From: Gallibacterium salpingitidis
GTDB lineage: Bacteria > Pseudomonadota > Gammaproteobacteria > Enterobacterales > Pasteurellaceae
DNA: 64,000 bases
Assembly: GCF_001678495.1 (NCBI RefSeq)
Contig: NZ_JTJL01000013.1
Span: 1 to 64,000, forward strand
Reading direction: 5' to 3'
Shown: in pieces, positions 51,147-61,557 of the stretch
Numbering within the stretch: position 1 is the stretch's first letter
Layout of the letters: each line of letters opens with the position of its first letter
Translations under genes and position numbers: made by a program
Notes under the pieces: generated by a model
The model's database searches: none
Seen by the model: only the letters and a program-made list of their open reading frames with translations
What the model was told of the DNA's origin: nothing

Positions 51147-52322
51147 TCAGTTATTCATAATAGAAATTAGATTATCGACAGTTTTTTCCCAATGAAAATA
51201 AGACGCTCTGTTTAAACCAGATTGTACAAGGTTTGTATATAGGCTTTCTTCTTCTAGGAGCTGCATTATAGCAGAACTGATTTGTTCTATAGAAGAAGGA
51301 TCCACCAGCATAGCTGCATTTCCAGCTACTTCTGCCATAGCTCCATAATTTGAGGTGATTACAGGTGTTCCGCTAGCCATAGCCTCAATAATTGGCAAAC
51401 CAAAACCTTCATATAATGAAGGGTAAACGAATACTTTTGCACTAGAATAAATAACTTTTACAGCTTCGTCTGAAAGATAACCAGTGATAACTGCTTGCTT
51501 TTTTATAATTAACTCTTCTAAATAAGAAAACAATTCAGAATTTTTCCATCCCTTATGCCCAACAAGAACAAGAGGATATTTATTTTTAATTTGTTCAGGC
51601 AGTTGTCTATATGCTTTTACTAAACTTAAAAGATTTTTTCTTGGTTCTAAGGTACAAACGCTTAAAATATAAGATTTTTCCTTCAAATTTAATTTTGATA
51701 ATAGAATATCGTCTCTTCTATTACTACAAAAATCAGGATTTACACCTAAATATAATGTAATTATCTTATTTTTATAACTGGGATAAAGATGAATAAGTTT
51801 TTCACGAATAGTATCTGAATCAACAACGATTTTAGTCGAATTCTTCATAATATTAGGAAGTTGAGCAGTCAAGTAATTAACTCGTTCTTTAGGATGAAAC
51901 TCCGGATGATGAATAAAAGATAAATCGTGGATAGTAGTAATTATTTTTCCTGTATAACTAAATGGAACAAAATTTGGCTCGAAATAGATGAAATTGTTTT
52001 CAGCATAAGATTTTAACTTTAAGTTTAAAATAATAGATTCTATCTTATGTTTGACCAAATAAACTTTAGGCATTTTTTTAATACAATTGATAATAAAGCT
52101 TTTTATATTACTATGTTTAAAATTATGAGTAATAACAGACGTTGAAGATAGTCTATGAATTAACGAGTTTATTTGTTGCTGTGTCAGGATTTGATTATTT
52201 CGTATACCAACAATAATAACATCTTTTTGTAATAAAAATTTAACAATGTTGAATGTATAATAGCCAATTCCTGTCAAAGGAAGTTTTAGTGTATTTAGGT
52301 TAACAATGATTTTATGTTCCAT
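51147..52322 (-). CDS. Glycosyltransferase family 4
   Basis: 391 residues, GT-B fold. The N-terminal KLPLTGIGYYTFNIVKFLL, ITTIHDLSFIHHPEFHP near 142, SVCTLEPRKNLLSLVKAY near 222 and the E-x7-E motif in YPSLYEGFGLPIIEAMASG near 305 resemble the WbdB/RfaB-type mannosyl- and rhamnosyltransferases. It is the first gene of the minus-strand unit and faces wzm across a 276-base gap. Confidence 0.85.
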   Translation of the reverse strand: MEHKIIVNLNTLKLPLTGIGYYTFNIVKFLLQKDVIIVGIRNNQILTQQQINSLIHRLSSTSVITHNFKHSNIKSFIINCIKKMPKVYLVKHKIESIILNLKLKSYAENNFIYFEPNFVPFSYTGKIITTIHDLSFIHHPEFHPKERVNYLTAQLPNIMKNSTKIVVDSDTIREKLIHLYPSYKNKIITLYLGVNPDFCSNRRDDILLSKLNLKEKSYILSVCTLEPRKNLLSLVKAYRQLPEQIKNKYPLVLVGHKGWKNSELFSYLEELIIKKQAVITGYLSDEAVKVIYSSAKVFVYPSLYEGFGLPIIEAMASGTPVITSNYGAMAEVAGNAAMLVDPSSIEQISSAIMQLLEEESLYTNLVQSGLNRASYFHWEKTVDNLISIMNN

Positions 52323-52598
52323 AATAATATTTATTGCTCACAACACAGGTGATTTTTTGAAGTTTAGCTTAAAGTGATTATAAAAGTCTAGAAAGAATTA
52401 GAAATGGAGTCACTTACATCAATCTATTCACTATGTGAATATAAAATATCCGATTTACGGTAATCGAAAAATAGAATTCGTAAAAACTACAGTATATAAT
52501 ACGGGAATTTTACTGTTATCATCCACATGTTAACTATGTTTATCTACACATAGTTAGCTCTAAAGCTTAGAAACTAGAGATAAAAAGTTGGAATTATT
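52323..52598. promoter_or_regulatory. Divergent control region of the polysaccharide locus
   Basis: 276 bases between the minus-strand GT4-GT4-manC-wbaP unit and the plus-strand wzm-wzt unit. TATAAT at 52495-52500 is a possible -10 box for wzm, though its -35 region is poor. TAACTATGT / ACATAGTTA (52531-52556) is a perfect 9-bp inverted repeat about 43 bases before wzm. I saw no ops/JUMPStart GGCGGTAG element. Confidence 0.5.
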
Positions 52599-53396
52599 GT
52601 GAAAATGAGTTTTTTGCAGAATATATGGTCATATAGATTTTTTATAGTAAGTTCTATCAAAACAGAATTTAAGAGCAGATTTGCTAGAAGTCGCTTAGGG
52701 GGAGTTTGGATGATTATCCACCCACTAGCGCAAGTTGCAATTTATGCATTAGTTTTGTCAGCAGTGTTATCAGCCAAACTTCCTGGCATCAATAATCGTT
52801 ATGCTTATGCAATTTATCTAATGGCTGGAACAATGTGTTGGTCATTATTTGCTGAAATTTTTGGTCGAAGTCTAAATATTTTTATTGATAATGGTAATTT
52901 GATCAAAAAGATGTCATTTCCAAAGATAACATTACCGCTGATTGCTATTGGTTCCGCTCTTGTCAATAATATATTGATGTTTTTTGCTATTCTTTTAGTA
53001 TTTGGATTGTTAGGACATATCCCATCCATATATATTCTTTGGTTGCCATTATTGTTATGCTTGACTATTGCATTAGCAGTAGGGTTTGGTATGGTGCTTG
53101 GAATTATCAATGTTTTTATTAGAGACGTCGGACAGATTGTTTCCATTTTGCTTAATTTTTGGTTTTGGTTAACGCCCGTAGTTTATGTGGCAGATATGTT
53201 ACCAGAAAGTTATAGACATCTTTTTTATTACAATCCTATGGTTGGGATAGTAATAAATTATCAAAATGTCATGGTTTATGATAAAAATATTGATTTTTCT
53301 CTTTTAATTTATCCTAGTATTTTTTCTTTAATAACAGTTTGCTTAGCAATATTTATGTATATAAAAGGCAATGAAGATATGGCGGATGTACTATGA
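52599..53396 (+). CDS. wzm: ABC-2 type polysaccharide export permease Wzm
   Basis: 265 residues with six membrane segments, inner-membrane channel that moves the finished polysaccharide across with Wzt. LIKTEFKSRFARSRLGGVWMIIHPL-like N-terminal segment (RSRLGGVWMIIHPLAQV) and the C-terminal FWFWLTPVVYVADMLPE are typical. I use the GTG at 52599, five bases after GGAA; an ATG two codons later is the alternative. Its stop overlaps the wzt start by four bases. Confidence 0.9.
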   Translation: MKMSFLQNIWSYRFFIVSSIKTEFKSRFARSRLGGVWMIIHPLAQVAIYALVLSAVLSAKLPGINNRYAYAIYLMAGTMCWSLFAEIFGRSLNIFIDNGNLIKKMSFPKITLPLIAIGSALVNNILMFFAILLVFGLLGHIPSIYILWLPLLLCLTIALAVGFGMVLGIINVFIRDVGQIVSILLNFWFWLTPVVYVADMLPESYRHLFYYNPMVGIVINYQNVMVYDKNIDFSLLIYPSIFSLITVCLAIFMYIKGNEDMADVL

Positions 53397-54628
53397 GTGA
53401 TACTATTTTATCTGTTCATAATATAGGAAAGGCATATAGAACATATAGAAATGAATTCTATAGAATTTTATCTTGGTTTGGGATAAATACGAATGCAAAA
53501 AATGAAACTTGGACTTTAAAAAATATTAATTTTTCTATTAAACCAGGAGAAGCTGTAGGCATTATTGGGCAAAATGGTGCAGGGAAAAGTACATTACTAA
53601 AAATAATCACTGGTACATTAAAGCCTACAACAGGAAAAATTTCAGTAAATGGAAAAATATCAGCAATATTAGAATTAGGTATGGGTTTTCATCCTGATTT
53701 AACCGGAAGGCAAAATGTTTATCATTCGGCAGGTCTTATGGGGTATACATATGAAAATGTAGATCAAGTCATAAATGATATTGAAGAGTTTGCTGAAATA
53801 GGAGAATATTTTGATCAACCTGTTCGATTATATAGTAGTGGTATGCAAGTAAGAGTTGCTTTTGCTGTAGCAACAGCATTTAGGCCAGAAATACTTATAG
53901 TTGATGAAGCGTTATCTGTAGGAGATGCTTATTTTCAACACAAAAGTTTTGAAAAAATTAGGGAATTTAGAGAGCAAGGAACAAGCTTGTTATTTGTTTC
54001 ACATGATAAAGCGGCTATTTTATCACTTTGTGATAGGGCTATTCTTTTAGACAAAGGAATAGTTATTAAAGATGGGGAACCAGAAGAGGTAACCGATTAT
54101 TATAATGCTCTGATTGCACAGAAATCAGAGTCCACTAGTAATATTAAGCAGGAAAAATTAAGCAATGGCTCAATTGCAACAATATCAGGAACTGGAGAGG
54201 CAACAGTAAAAGAGATCTCATTGAGAGATAAATATGGAGATATTGTTGAAACAGTTGGCGTTGGCGATGATGTTATGCTGAAAATAATAGTAGAAGTTAG
54301 GGAAGATTTACCAACATTAGTGCTTGGATATGGTATTAAAGATCGTCTTGGACAAGTTATTTTTGGTACTAATACATATTTAATGAAGCAAGTTTTACAT
54401 AATGTACGTAAAAATGAACTATATGAGTTTAATATTAATTTCCCAGCTAATTTTGGTCTAGGAAGTTATTCAATACAAACGGCATTAGTGGATAAAGATA
54501 CCCACTTAACAGCAAATTATGAATGGAGAGATATGGCATTAATGTTTTCTGTTATCAACATTAATAAAAATCAATTTGCTGGCTTGATGTGGAATGAACC
54601 TAAAATAGAAATTAATAGGATAATATGA
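53393..54628 (+). CDS. wzt: O-antigen export ATPase Wzt with C-terminal glycan-binding domain
   Basis: 411 residues. The ABC ATPase part (about 1-240) has Walker [12 protein letters not shown] at 59, GMGFHPDLTGRQNV, the signature LYSSGMQVRVAFA near 145 and Walker B ILIVDEALSVGD. The extra C-terminal beta-rich domain (about 260-411) corresponds to the carbohydrate-binding domain of E. coli O8/O9a-type Wzt, which recognises a capped non-reducing end. This fits the methyltransferase gene directly downstream (four-base overlap). Confidence 0.92.
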   Translation: MSDTILSVHNIGKAYRTYRNEFYRILSWFGINTNAKNETWTLKNINFSIKPGEAVGIIGQNGAGKSTLLKIITGTLKPTTGKISVNGKISAILELGMGFHPDLTGRQNVYHSAGLMGYTYENVDQVINDIEEFAEIGEYFDQPVRLYSSGMQVRVAFAVATAFRPEILIVDEALSVGDAYFQHKSFEKIREFREQGTSLLFVSHDKAAILSLCDRAILLDKGIVIKDGEPEEVTDYYNALIAQKSESTSNIKQEKLSNGSIATISGTGEATVKEISLRDKYGDIVETVGVGDDVMLKIIVEVREDLPTLVLGYGIKDRLGQVIFGTNTYLMKQVLHNVRKNELYEFNINFPANFGLGSYSIQTALVDKDTHLTANYEWRDMALMFSVININKNQFAGLMWNEPKIEINRII

Positions 54629-55899
54629 TGATCAGTTATGCACAAAATTTTGAAGATGTAATGCTTTGGCGTGCATTAAAAAATATTAAAAATGGGTTTT
54701 ATGTTGATGTTGGAGCCGCATGGCCGGAAAAAGATTCAGTTACAAAATTATTTTACGATAATGGGTGGAATGGTATAAATATAGAACCGAATCCAAATTT
54801 CATAAACCAGTATTTTGCATTGAGAGACAGAGATATTAATCTCATGGTTGCTGTTAGCAATGAGGAGTCGATTTCAAATTTTAATATCATAGAAGATACT
54901 GGGTTATCATCTTTAGACTCAAACATTATTAATACTCATGAGCATGGTGGGTTTCATTCTCATGAAACAAATGTGCAAGTCAAAACGTTGTCTGCTATCT
55001 TGTCCGAATATCGTCCTGAAAATGACATACATTTTTTAAAAGTAGATATTGAAGGATATGAAAAACAAGCATTATTAAGTAATGATTGGTCACGTTTTAG
55101 ACCATGGGTAGTAGTTGTAGAAGCAACTCTCCCATTGACGCAAACAGAGAATCATGAAACATGGGAATATATATTATTGGAAGCTAATTATAGTTTTGTT
55201 TATGCAGATGGTTTAAATAGATTTTATGTGGCAAATGAACATAGTGAACTAGAAAAGGCATTTAAATATCCACCGAATGTTTTTGATGGTTTTATTAGAA
55301 ATGAACAGTATAATTCGAATGTTTTAGCTTTAGAACTAAGTACTAAAAATGAAGAACTTAATCAAGAAATATCAACATTAACAGTAAATTTGTCTAAATT
55401 GAATCAAGAGCATACGACATTAAATCTTGAGTTTCAAAAACTTACTGAGAGAAATGAAGCACTTCTTAAGCAGTTTTTTGAGGTAGAAACCTTATATAAT
55501 AATGTTATTAATAGTAATTCTTGGAAAATAATGAAACCTTTTAGAATATTGCGTAAATTTATAAGATGGCTATATATAGGGGGATATCACTGGATCACAT
55601 TTTCCCCTACAAGTAGGCCGAGAAGGATAATAATAAAGGCTTTATCTCATCTAAAGTTTTTTTTCAAAGAACATCCTATTGCAGAAAAAATGCTATCAAA
55701 ATTCTTAAATAAATTTCCTATTGTAAAATATTATATAAATAAACTATTGAATAATAATAATGTTGTTATATATAAAAATGATGCTGATGCTAATAGTGAT
55801 AATAATATAAGTATTATAACAGAATGCGATTTATCACCTAGAGCAAGAAGAATATATTTTAGATTAAAAAGAGAAGTAGAAAATAAGGAAAAGAACTAA
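54625..55899 (+). CDS. FkbM-family methyltransferase with coiled-coil and membrane-binding tail
   Basis: 424 residues. The N-terminal SAM domain (about 1-200) has SYAQNFEDVMLWRAL, GFYVDVGAAWPEKDS and FLKVDIEGYEKQAL, typical of FkbM O-methyltransferases. Residues about 235-295 form a predicted coiled coil with heptad leucines (ELSTKNEELNQEISTLTVNL). A basic amphipathic stretch SNSWKIMKPFRILRKFIRW follows near 297 and could bind the membrane. In E. coli O8/O9a, WbdD combines a capping methyltransferase with a coiled-coil ruler next to Wzm/Wzt. This protein has a similar plan with another methyltransferase type, so chain capping is my inference. Confidence 0.83.
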   Translation: MMISYAQNFEDVMLWRALKNIKNGFYVDVGAAWPEKDSVTKLFYDNGWNGINIEPNPNFINQYFALRDRDINLMVAVSNEESISNFNIIEDTGLSSLDSNIINTHEHGGFHSHETNVQVKTLSAILSEYRPENDIHFLKVDIEGYEKQALLSNDWSRFRPWVVVVEATLPLTQTENHETWEYILLEANYSFVYADGLNRFYVANEHSELEKAFKYPPNVFDGFIRNEQYNSNVLALELSTKNEELNQEISTLTVNLSKLNQEHTTLNLEFQKLTERNEALLKQFFEVETLYNNVINSNSWKIMKPFRILRKFIRWLYIGGYHWITFSPTSRPRRIIIKALSHLKFFFKEHPIAEKMLSKFLNKFPIVKYYINKLLNNNNVVIYKNDADANSDNNISIITECDLSPRARRIYFRLKREVENKEKN

Positions 55900-55900
55900 A

Positions 55901-58900
55901 ATGAGAATAGTTATAGATTTACAAGGCATGCAAACTGAAAGTAGATTTAGAGGTATTGGTAGATATTCTATGTCTTTAGTAAAAGCAATCATTAGGAATA
56001 ATACTACTCATAATATTATAGTAGCTTTATCTAATTTATTTCCAGATACAATTAAGCATATTAAAGATGAATTAAGAAATCTATTACCAGAAGAGAATAT
56101 TAAAGTTTGGAATGCTATAGGTCCAGTGAGAGGTAATGATAAGAATAATGAGGATAGAAGAAATATATCAGAATTAATTAGAGAACTATTTTTGGCTAGC
56201 TTAGAACCGGATTTAGTAATCCTTACCAGTCTTTTTGAAGGTCATATTGATGATGCTATTACTAGTATTAAAAAAATTGATCTGAGTATAAAGACAGGGG
56301 TTATATTATATGATCTCATACCATACATAAATAGCAATATATATTTAGAAGGAGATGAGGTTTATTCGGATTATTATCTATCTAAGATTGAATATTTGAA
56401 AAAGGCAGATATATTATTTGCTATCTCAGAAAGTTCAAGAAATGAAGCTATAAATTATTTAAGTATAGAACCTAATAGAATTTATAATATATCATCTTCA
56501 ATTGATGAAAAATTTATTAAAACATCTGTATCTGAAAATAAGAGTACAGAAATCTTACATAAATATAATGTAGATAGTAAATTTATAATGTATGCACCAG
56601 GCGGTTTTGATATAAGAAAAAATTTTGAAAATCTTATTAGTGCATATGGGATGTTAGAAGATGATATCAAGAGTAGATATAAACTGGTGATAGTAAGTAA
56701 GATAGACGATTATCATAGGAATATCCTATTAAATTTTGCGAAGAAAGCTTTCATAAATGAAGATCAATTTATTATTACAGGTTATGTGACTGACAGTGAA
56801 TTAGTAGCTCTTTATTCTAATTGTGATTTGTTTGTTTTTCCTTCTTTGCATGAAGGTTTTGGACTTCCTGTCTTAGAAGCTATGAGTTGTGGTGCAATTG
56901 TAATAGGATCAAATACAACGAGTATTCCGGAAGTAATAGGATGTAAGGATGCTTTATTTGATCCCAATGATCCATTATCTATAAAAAATAAGATTTCTGA
57001 GGCTTTGATTGATGATAAATTAAGGGAAAAACTTAAGAATCATAATAAAAAACAAATACAAAAATTTTCATGGGATATAAGTGCTAAAAATGTCATCAAT
57101 ATAATAGAGAAAAATATATATTATGAGCCTAATAAAATTCAAGTTACATTAGATTTTATCATAGATAAAATATCTATGTTAGCTATAGGTAGTGATGATG
57201 ATACTTTACGTAAGATAGCTTCTGTAATTGATTTTAATTTTAATACTTCACTACGTATCATGAATAAATCAAGTAATAAACATATGATACGTTTAGAAGG
57301 TCCTTTTGATTCATCATATAGTTTAGCAATAGTAAATAGAGAGTTTGCAAGAGCTCTCAATTCTTTAGGGCATACCGTAATATTACACTCTACTGAAGGA
57401 CCAGGAGATTTTTCACCAAATAAGGAATTTCTTGATAAGAATAAAGATATAGAATTATTGAACTTAAGAGCTGTTGATGAGGCTTATCAGAAGTATGAAA
57501 TAATGAGTAGAAACTTGTATCCTCCAAGAGTGAGTGATATGACAGGATTTATAAATTTTTTACATTGTTATGCTTGGGAAGAATCTGGGTTTCCACAAAA
57601 TTGGGTTAGTGATTTTAATTTAAATTTAGATGGTATTGGGTGTACATCATATCATGTGAGGAAAATTCTCATTGATAATGGGGTGAAAGTGTATTTACCA
57701 GTAATTTATGATGGTACGTCTCATTGGAAAACAGTCATTTCTAATAATAATTATAAATTAAGTGCTAAAGGATTTAGATTTTTACATGTGTCATCTTGTT
57801 TCCCAAGAAAAGGGGTTGATGAACTTTTAGAAGCATATGGTCAAGCTTTTTCTATTCATGATGATGTATCATTGATTATTAAGACTTTTCCGAATCCGCA
57901 TAATAATGTATTAACTTTAATTTCTGAGCAGAAAATTAGAAACGAAAAATATCCAGAAGTTATTGTAATAGATGAAGATTTAAGTGATTCTTCTCTAAAA
58001 TCTTTATATGAACAATGTGATGTACTTGTCGCACCTAGTAAAGCGGAAGGATTTGGATTACCAATGGCGGAAGCAATGCTAAGTGGCCTACCTGTCATTA
58101 CTACTAACTGGGGAGGACAATTAGATTTTTGTAATGATAATAATTCATGGTTGGTTGATTATGAATTTGAATATGCTAAAACTCATTTTAATTTATTTGG
58201 TTCTGTTTGGGCTAAAATTAATATTAAAGATCTTTCGGCTAAACTTAGATTAGCATTTTTAACTAATAAGAAAGATAGAGAATTAATGGCTAAGAATGGA
58301 AGAGACTTATTAATTTCTAAATTTAAATGGGAGGATGTTGGAAATAATTTTATCCATAGCATAGAGTATATTAATCATAATTTTTTTGATGAAACAGATA
58401 TAAATATTGGTTGGATTACAACTTGGAATACAAAATGTGGTATTGCAACTTATTCTAGCCATTTGATTAATAATATGAAAAAATCAAAAATTTCTATTTT
58501 TGCTCCAAATGTACAGAATATTATAGGTGTGGATGAAAAGAATGTGTATAGGTGTTGGAGTATTGGTAAAGAATATAACAATTTCAATCATATTGATAAA
58601 TATATTGAGCAATTAGATATTAATGTTATTGTAATTCAGTTTAATTATGGTTTTTTTAACCATGAGGAGTTGAGTGAGTTTATATTTAAGTGCAAAAAAC
58701 AAGGGTTGATTGTTATTATGATGATGCATTCTACAGTTGATCCTGTAGGAAAAGAACCTTCTAAGAATTTTCAACTATACCATATAAAAGATGCATTAAG
58801 AGTATGTGATAGATTATTAGTACATTCGGTATCTGATCTGAATAATCTCAAAAAAATTAATTTAGTTAGTAATGTTGCTATTTTTCCTCATGGAGTTTTG

Positions 58901-59515
58901 AGATTATCCAAAAATATAAAACTTAATGATAATGACATACCTATAATTTCATCTTATGGTTTCTGCTTACCACATAAAGGATTATTAGAGCTATTAGATG
59001 CTGTGTATATCTTACACCAGAGGGGATATAATATTAGATTAAATTTAATAAATGCTGAATATGATATTCCAGAATCAAAACAATTAATACAAGATATACG
59101 AAAGAACATCAAGGAATATTCACTTGATAGATTCGTGACATTAAACAGTAATTTTCTGGAAGATAAGCAAAGTTTAGAGTTATTGGGGCAATCTGATTTG
59201 ATTGTATTTGCGCATCAAAATACAAATGAATCATCAAGTGCGGCTGTTAGATATGGTCTTTCTACTGGAAAACCAGTGATGGTTACACCACTCAATATTT
59301 TTGAAGACTTAGGAGATAGTGTTTTTAAAACTATAGGTTGTTCACCATTGGAGATTGCTGATAGTATTATTAAAGTATTAGATGATATAAAAAGAAATAA
59401 TAATAATGCACAATATATATTAGATAGAGCATATAAATGGCGAGAGTATTGTTATTATGATATTGTTGCAAAAAGACTTGAAAATATATGTGAAAGTTTA
59501 TTGATCAATTCTTAA
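55901..59515 (+). CDS. Multidomain glycosyltransferase with three tandem GT4 (GT-B) units
   Basis: 1204 residues. Unit 1 (about 1-410) begins MRIVIDLQGMQTESRFRGIG and has the E-x7-E motif at E318/E326 (HEGFGLPVLEAM). Unit 2 (about 455-800) has E716/E724 in AEGFGLPMAEAM. Unit 3 (about 815-1204) begins NIGWITTWNTKCGIATYSSH and has E1110 in NESSSAAVRYG, but Tyr 1118 stands where the second glutamate would be. It resembles fused polymerising transferases such as WbdA of ABC-type O antigens, which alternate linkages within the repeat. It starts one base after the methyltransferase stop. Sugar specificity is not readable. Confidence 0.87.
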   Translation: MRIVIDLQGMQTESRFRGIGRYSMSLVKAIIRNNTTHNIIVALSNLFPDTIKHIKDELRNLLPEENIKVWNAIGPVRGNDKNNEDRRNISELIRELFLASLEPDLVILTSLFEGHIDDAITSIKKIDLSIKTGVILYDLIPYINSNIYLEGDEVYSDYYLSKIEYLKKADILFAISESSRNEAINYLSIEPNRIYNISSSIDEKFIKTSVSENKSTEILHKYNVDSKFIMYAPGGFDIRKNFENLISAYGMLEDDIKSRYKLVIVSKIDDYHRNILLNFAKKAFINEDQFIITGYVTDSELVALYSNCDLFVFPSLHEGFGLPVLEAMSCGAIVIGSNTTSIPEVIGCKDALFDPNDPLSIKNKISEALIDDKLREKLKNHNKKQIQKFSWDISAKNVINIIEKNIYYEPNKIQVTLDFIIDKISMLAIGSDDDTLRKIASVIDFNFNTSLRIMNKSSNKHMIRLEGPFDSSYSLAIVNREFARALNSLGHTVILHSTEGPGDFSPNKEFLDKNKDIELLNLRAVDEAYQKYEIMSRNLYPPRVSDMTGFINFLHCYAWEESGFPQNWVSDFNLNLDGIGCTSYHVRKILIDNGVKVYLPVIYDGTSHWKTVISNNNYKLSAKGFRFLHVSSCFPRKGVDELLEAYGQAFSIHDDVSLIIKTFPNPHNNVLTLISEQKIRNEKYPEVIVIDEDLSDSSLKSLYEQCDVLVAPSKAEGFGLPMAEAMLSGLPVITTNWGGQLDFCNDNNSWLVDYEFEYAKTHFNLFGSVWAKINIKDLSAKLRLAFLTNKKDRELMAKNGRDLLISKFKWEDVGNNFIHSIEYINHNFFDETDINIGWITTWNTKCGIATYSSHLINNMKKSKISIFAPNVQNIIGVDEKNVYRCWSIGKEYNNFNHIDKYIEQLDINVIVIQFNYGFFNHEELSEFIFKCKKQGLIVIMMMHSTVDPVGKEPSKNFQLYHIKDALRVCDRLLVHSVSDLNNLKKINLVSNVAIFPHGVLRLSKNIKLNDNDIPIISSYGFCLPHKGLLELLDAVYILHQRGYNIRLNLINAEYDIPESKQLIQDIRKNIKEYSLDRFVTLNSNFLEDKQSLELLGQSDLIVFAHQNTNESSSAAVRYGLSTGKPVMVTPLNIFEDLGDSVFKTIGCSPLEIADSIIKVLDDIKRNNNNAQYILDRAYKWREYCYYDIVAKRLENICESLLINS

Positions 59516-59638
59516 TAAAATATTTAATATTTTTAATAAGTAAGAGTTATGTGCAATCGAAAGAGGAAGTTGAGAATAAGAAAGATACTAAAAATTTGGT
59601 ATATATATCTTGAAAGCTTCGAAAAGACATCTTTTTAG

Positions 59639-60415
59639 TTGTTTACGTGGCAAGCCGTGGATGAAGCTTTACTAGCGGGGATCCAAGCTATGCCAACTTG
59701 GAGAATTATAGAACAGATTAAAGGAGATAAGACAGATTTTTTGATTAATAAGAATATTAAATACATTGCAACAAGTAGGAATAATTTAGAGCAAAGATAT
59801 TTTGACTTATTGAAGATGAGCAAAGCTGGTATCAAAGCATATGCATTTCATGTAGATGATATTCATGATGAATCTTACATGATATGCCATGAATTAGGTT
59901 ATTTTTATAGAATATATGCTAATAAGTGGGATTTCCATAATTCTTTTAATGAAAGTGTTTGTTCTAAAAATATAATATTAAAGACAATTCTTGGATATAG
60001 AGCGACTTTGAGTGAAGGTACTATCTTTAATAAAGAAGGCTATCCAGATTTTTTAGCAAATGTGTCAGGTATTTCATATTTAGAAGATTGGGGACGTTGG
60101 TCTGATGTTAATTTAAATAAGTATGTAGAATTTGCATTTAAAGAAGCATTACCTAAAAATTTTAAGTTAGAATTAGAAATTGGGGGATATCAAAATGTAG
60201 GGAATTTTATTACTGTTAAAATTGGAGGAAAAATAAAAAAATTAAAATTAGTAGATTCCAGTATTAGAAAATATGAATTGGAGTTTTATGATATTGAAAA
60301 TGCAACTACTATTAAAATTGTCCCTCCAAAACCAACTAGCCCAAAAAGTTTGCAGCAAAGTAATGATACAAGAAAATTAGGCTTAAGTTTTGCTTCTTTA
60401 AGAATTTTGAAGTGA
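59639..60415 (+). CDS. 3' part of a broken gene: phosphodiesterase-like end plus C-terminal beta domain
   Basis: The frame from TTG 59639 (ATG at 59690 also possible) gives 258 residues and lacks a normal N-terminus. Residues about 60-105 (AGIKAYAFHVDDIHDESYM, then ELGYFYRIYANKWDF) resemble the last strands of a glycerophosphodiester phosphodiesterase barrel. Residues about 145-255 (LEDWGRWSD, KLGLSFASLRI) resemble the DUF7024-like domain attached to some phosphoglycerol transferases. A TAG directly precedes TTG 59639 in frame, and upstream codons look like a continuation (LESFEKTSF, and NLVYIS in a neighbouring frame). I think it is a decayed gene. Confidence 0.5.
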   Translation: MFTWQAVDEALLAGIQAMPTWRIIEQIKGDKTDFLINKNIKYIATSRNNLEQRYFDLLKMSKAGIKAYAFHVDDIHDESYMICHELGYFYRIYANKWDFHNSFNESVCSKNIILKTILGYRATLSEGTIFNKEGYPDFLANVSGISYLEDWGRWSDVNLNKYVEFAFKEALPKNFKLELEIGGYQNVGNFITVKIGGKIKKLKLVDSSIRKYELEFYDIENATTIKIVPPKPTSPKSLQQSNDTRKLGLSFASLRILK

Positions 60416-60522
60416 AGTTTATTTAGGAATAAAGATAGTATCACAATTATATTAAAGTTATAGATATTCTAGTATATAATAAACCTTTTACTAGTATATT
60501 TAATATGAATAGGTATCAATAA

Positions 60523-61556
<1,034 letters not shown>

Positions 61557-61557
<1 letters not shown>

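Noticed and set aside
56482-56670. Minus-strand small frames inside the 1204-residue transferase gene
   Set aside because: They are open by chance in AT-rich DNA, overlap a well-supported gene completely and have no start signals.
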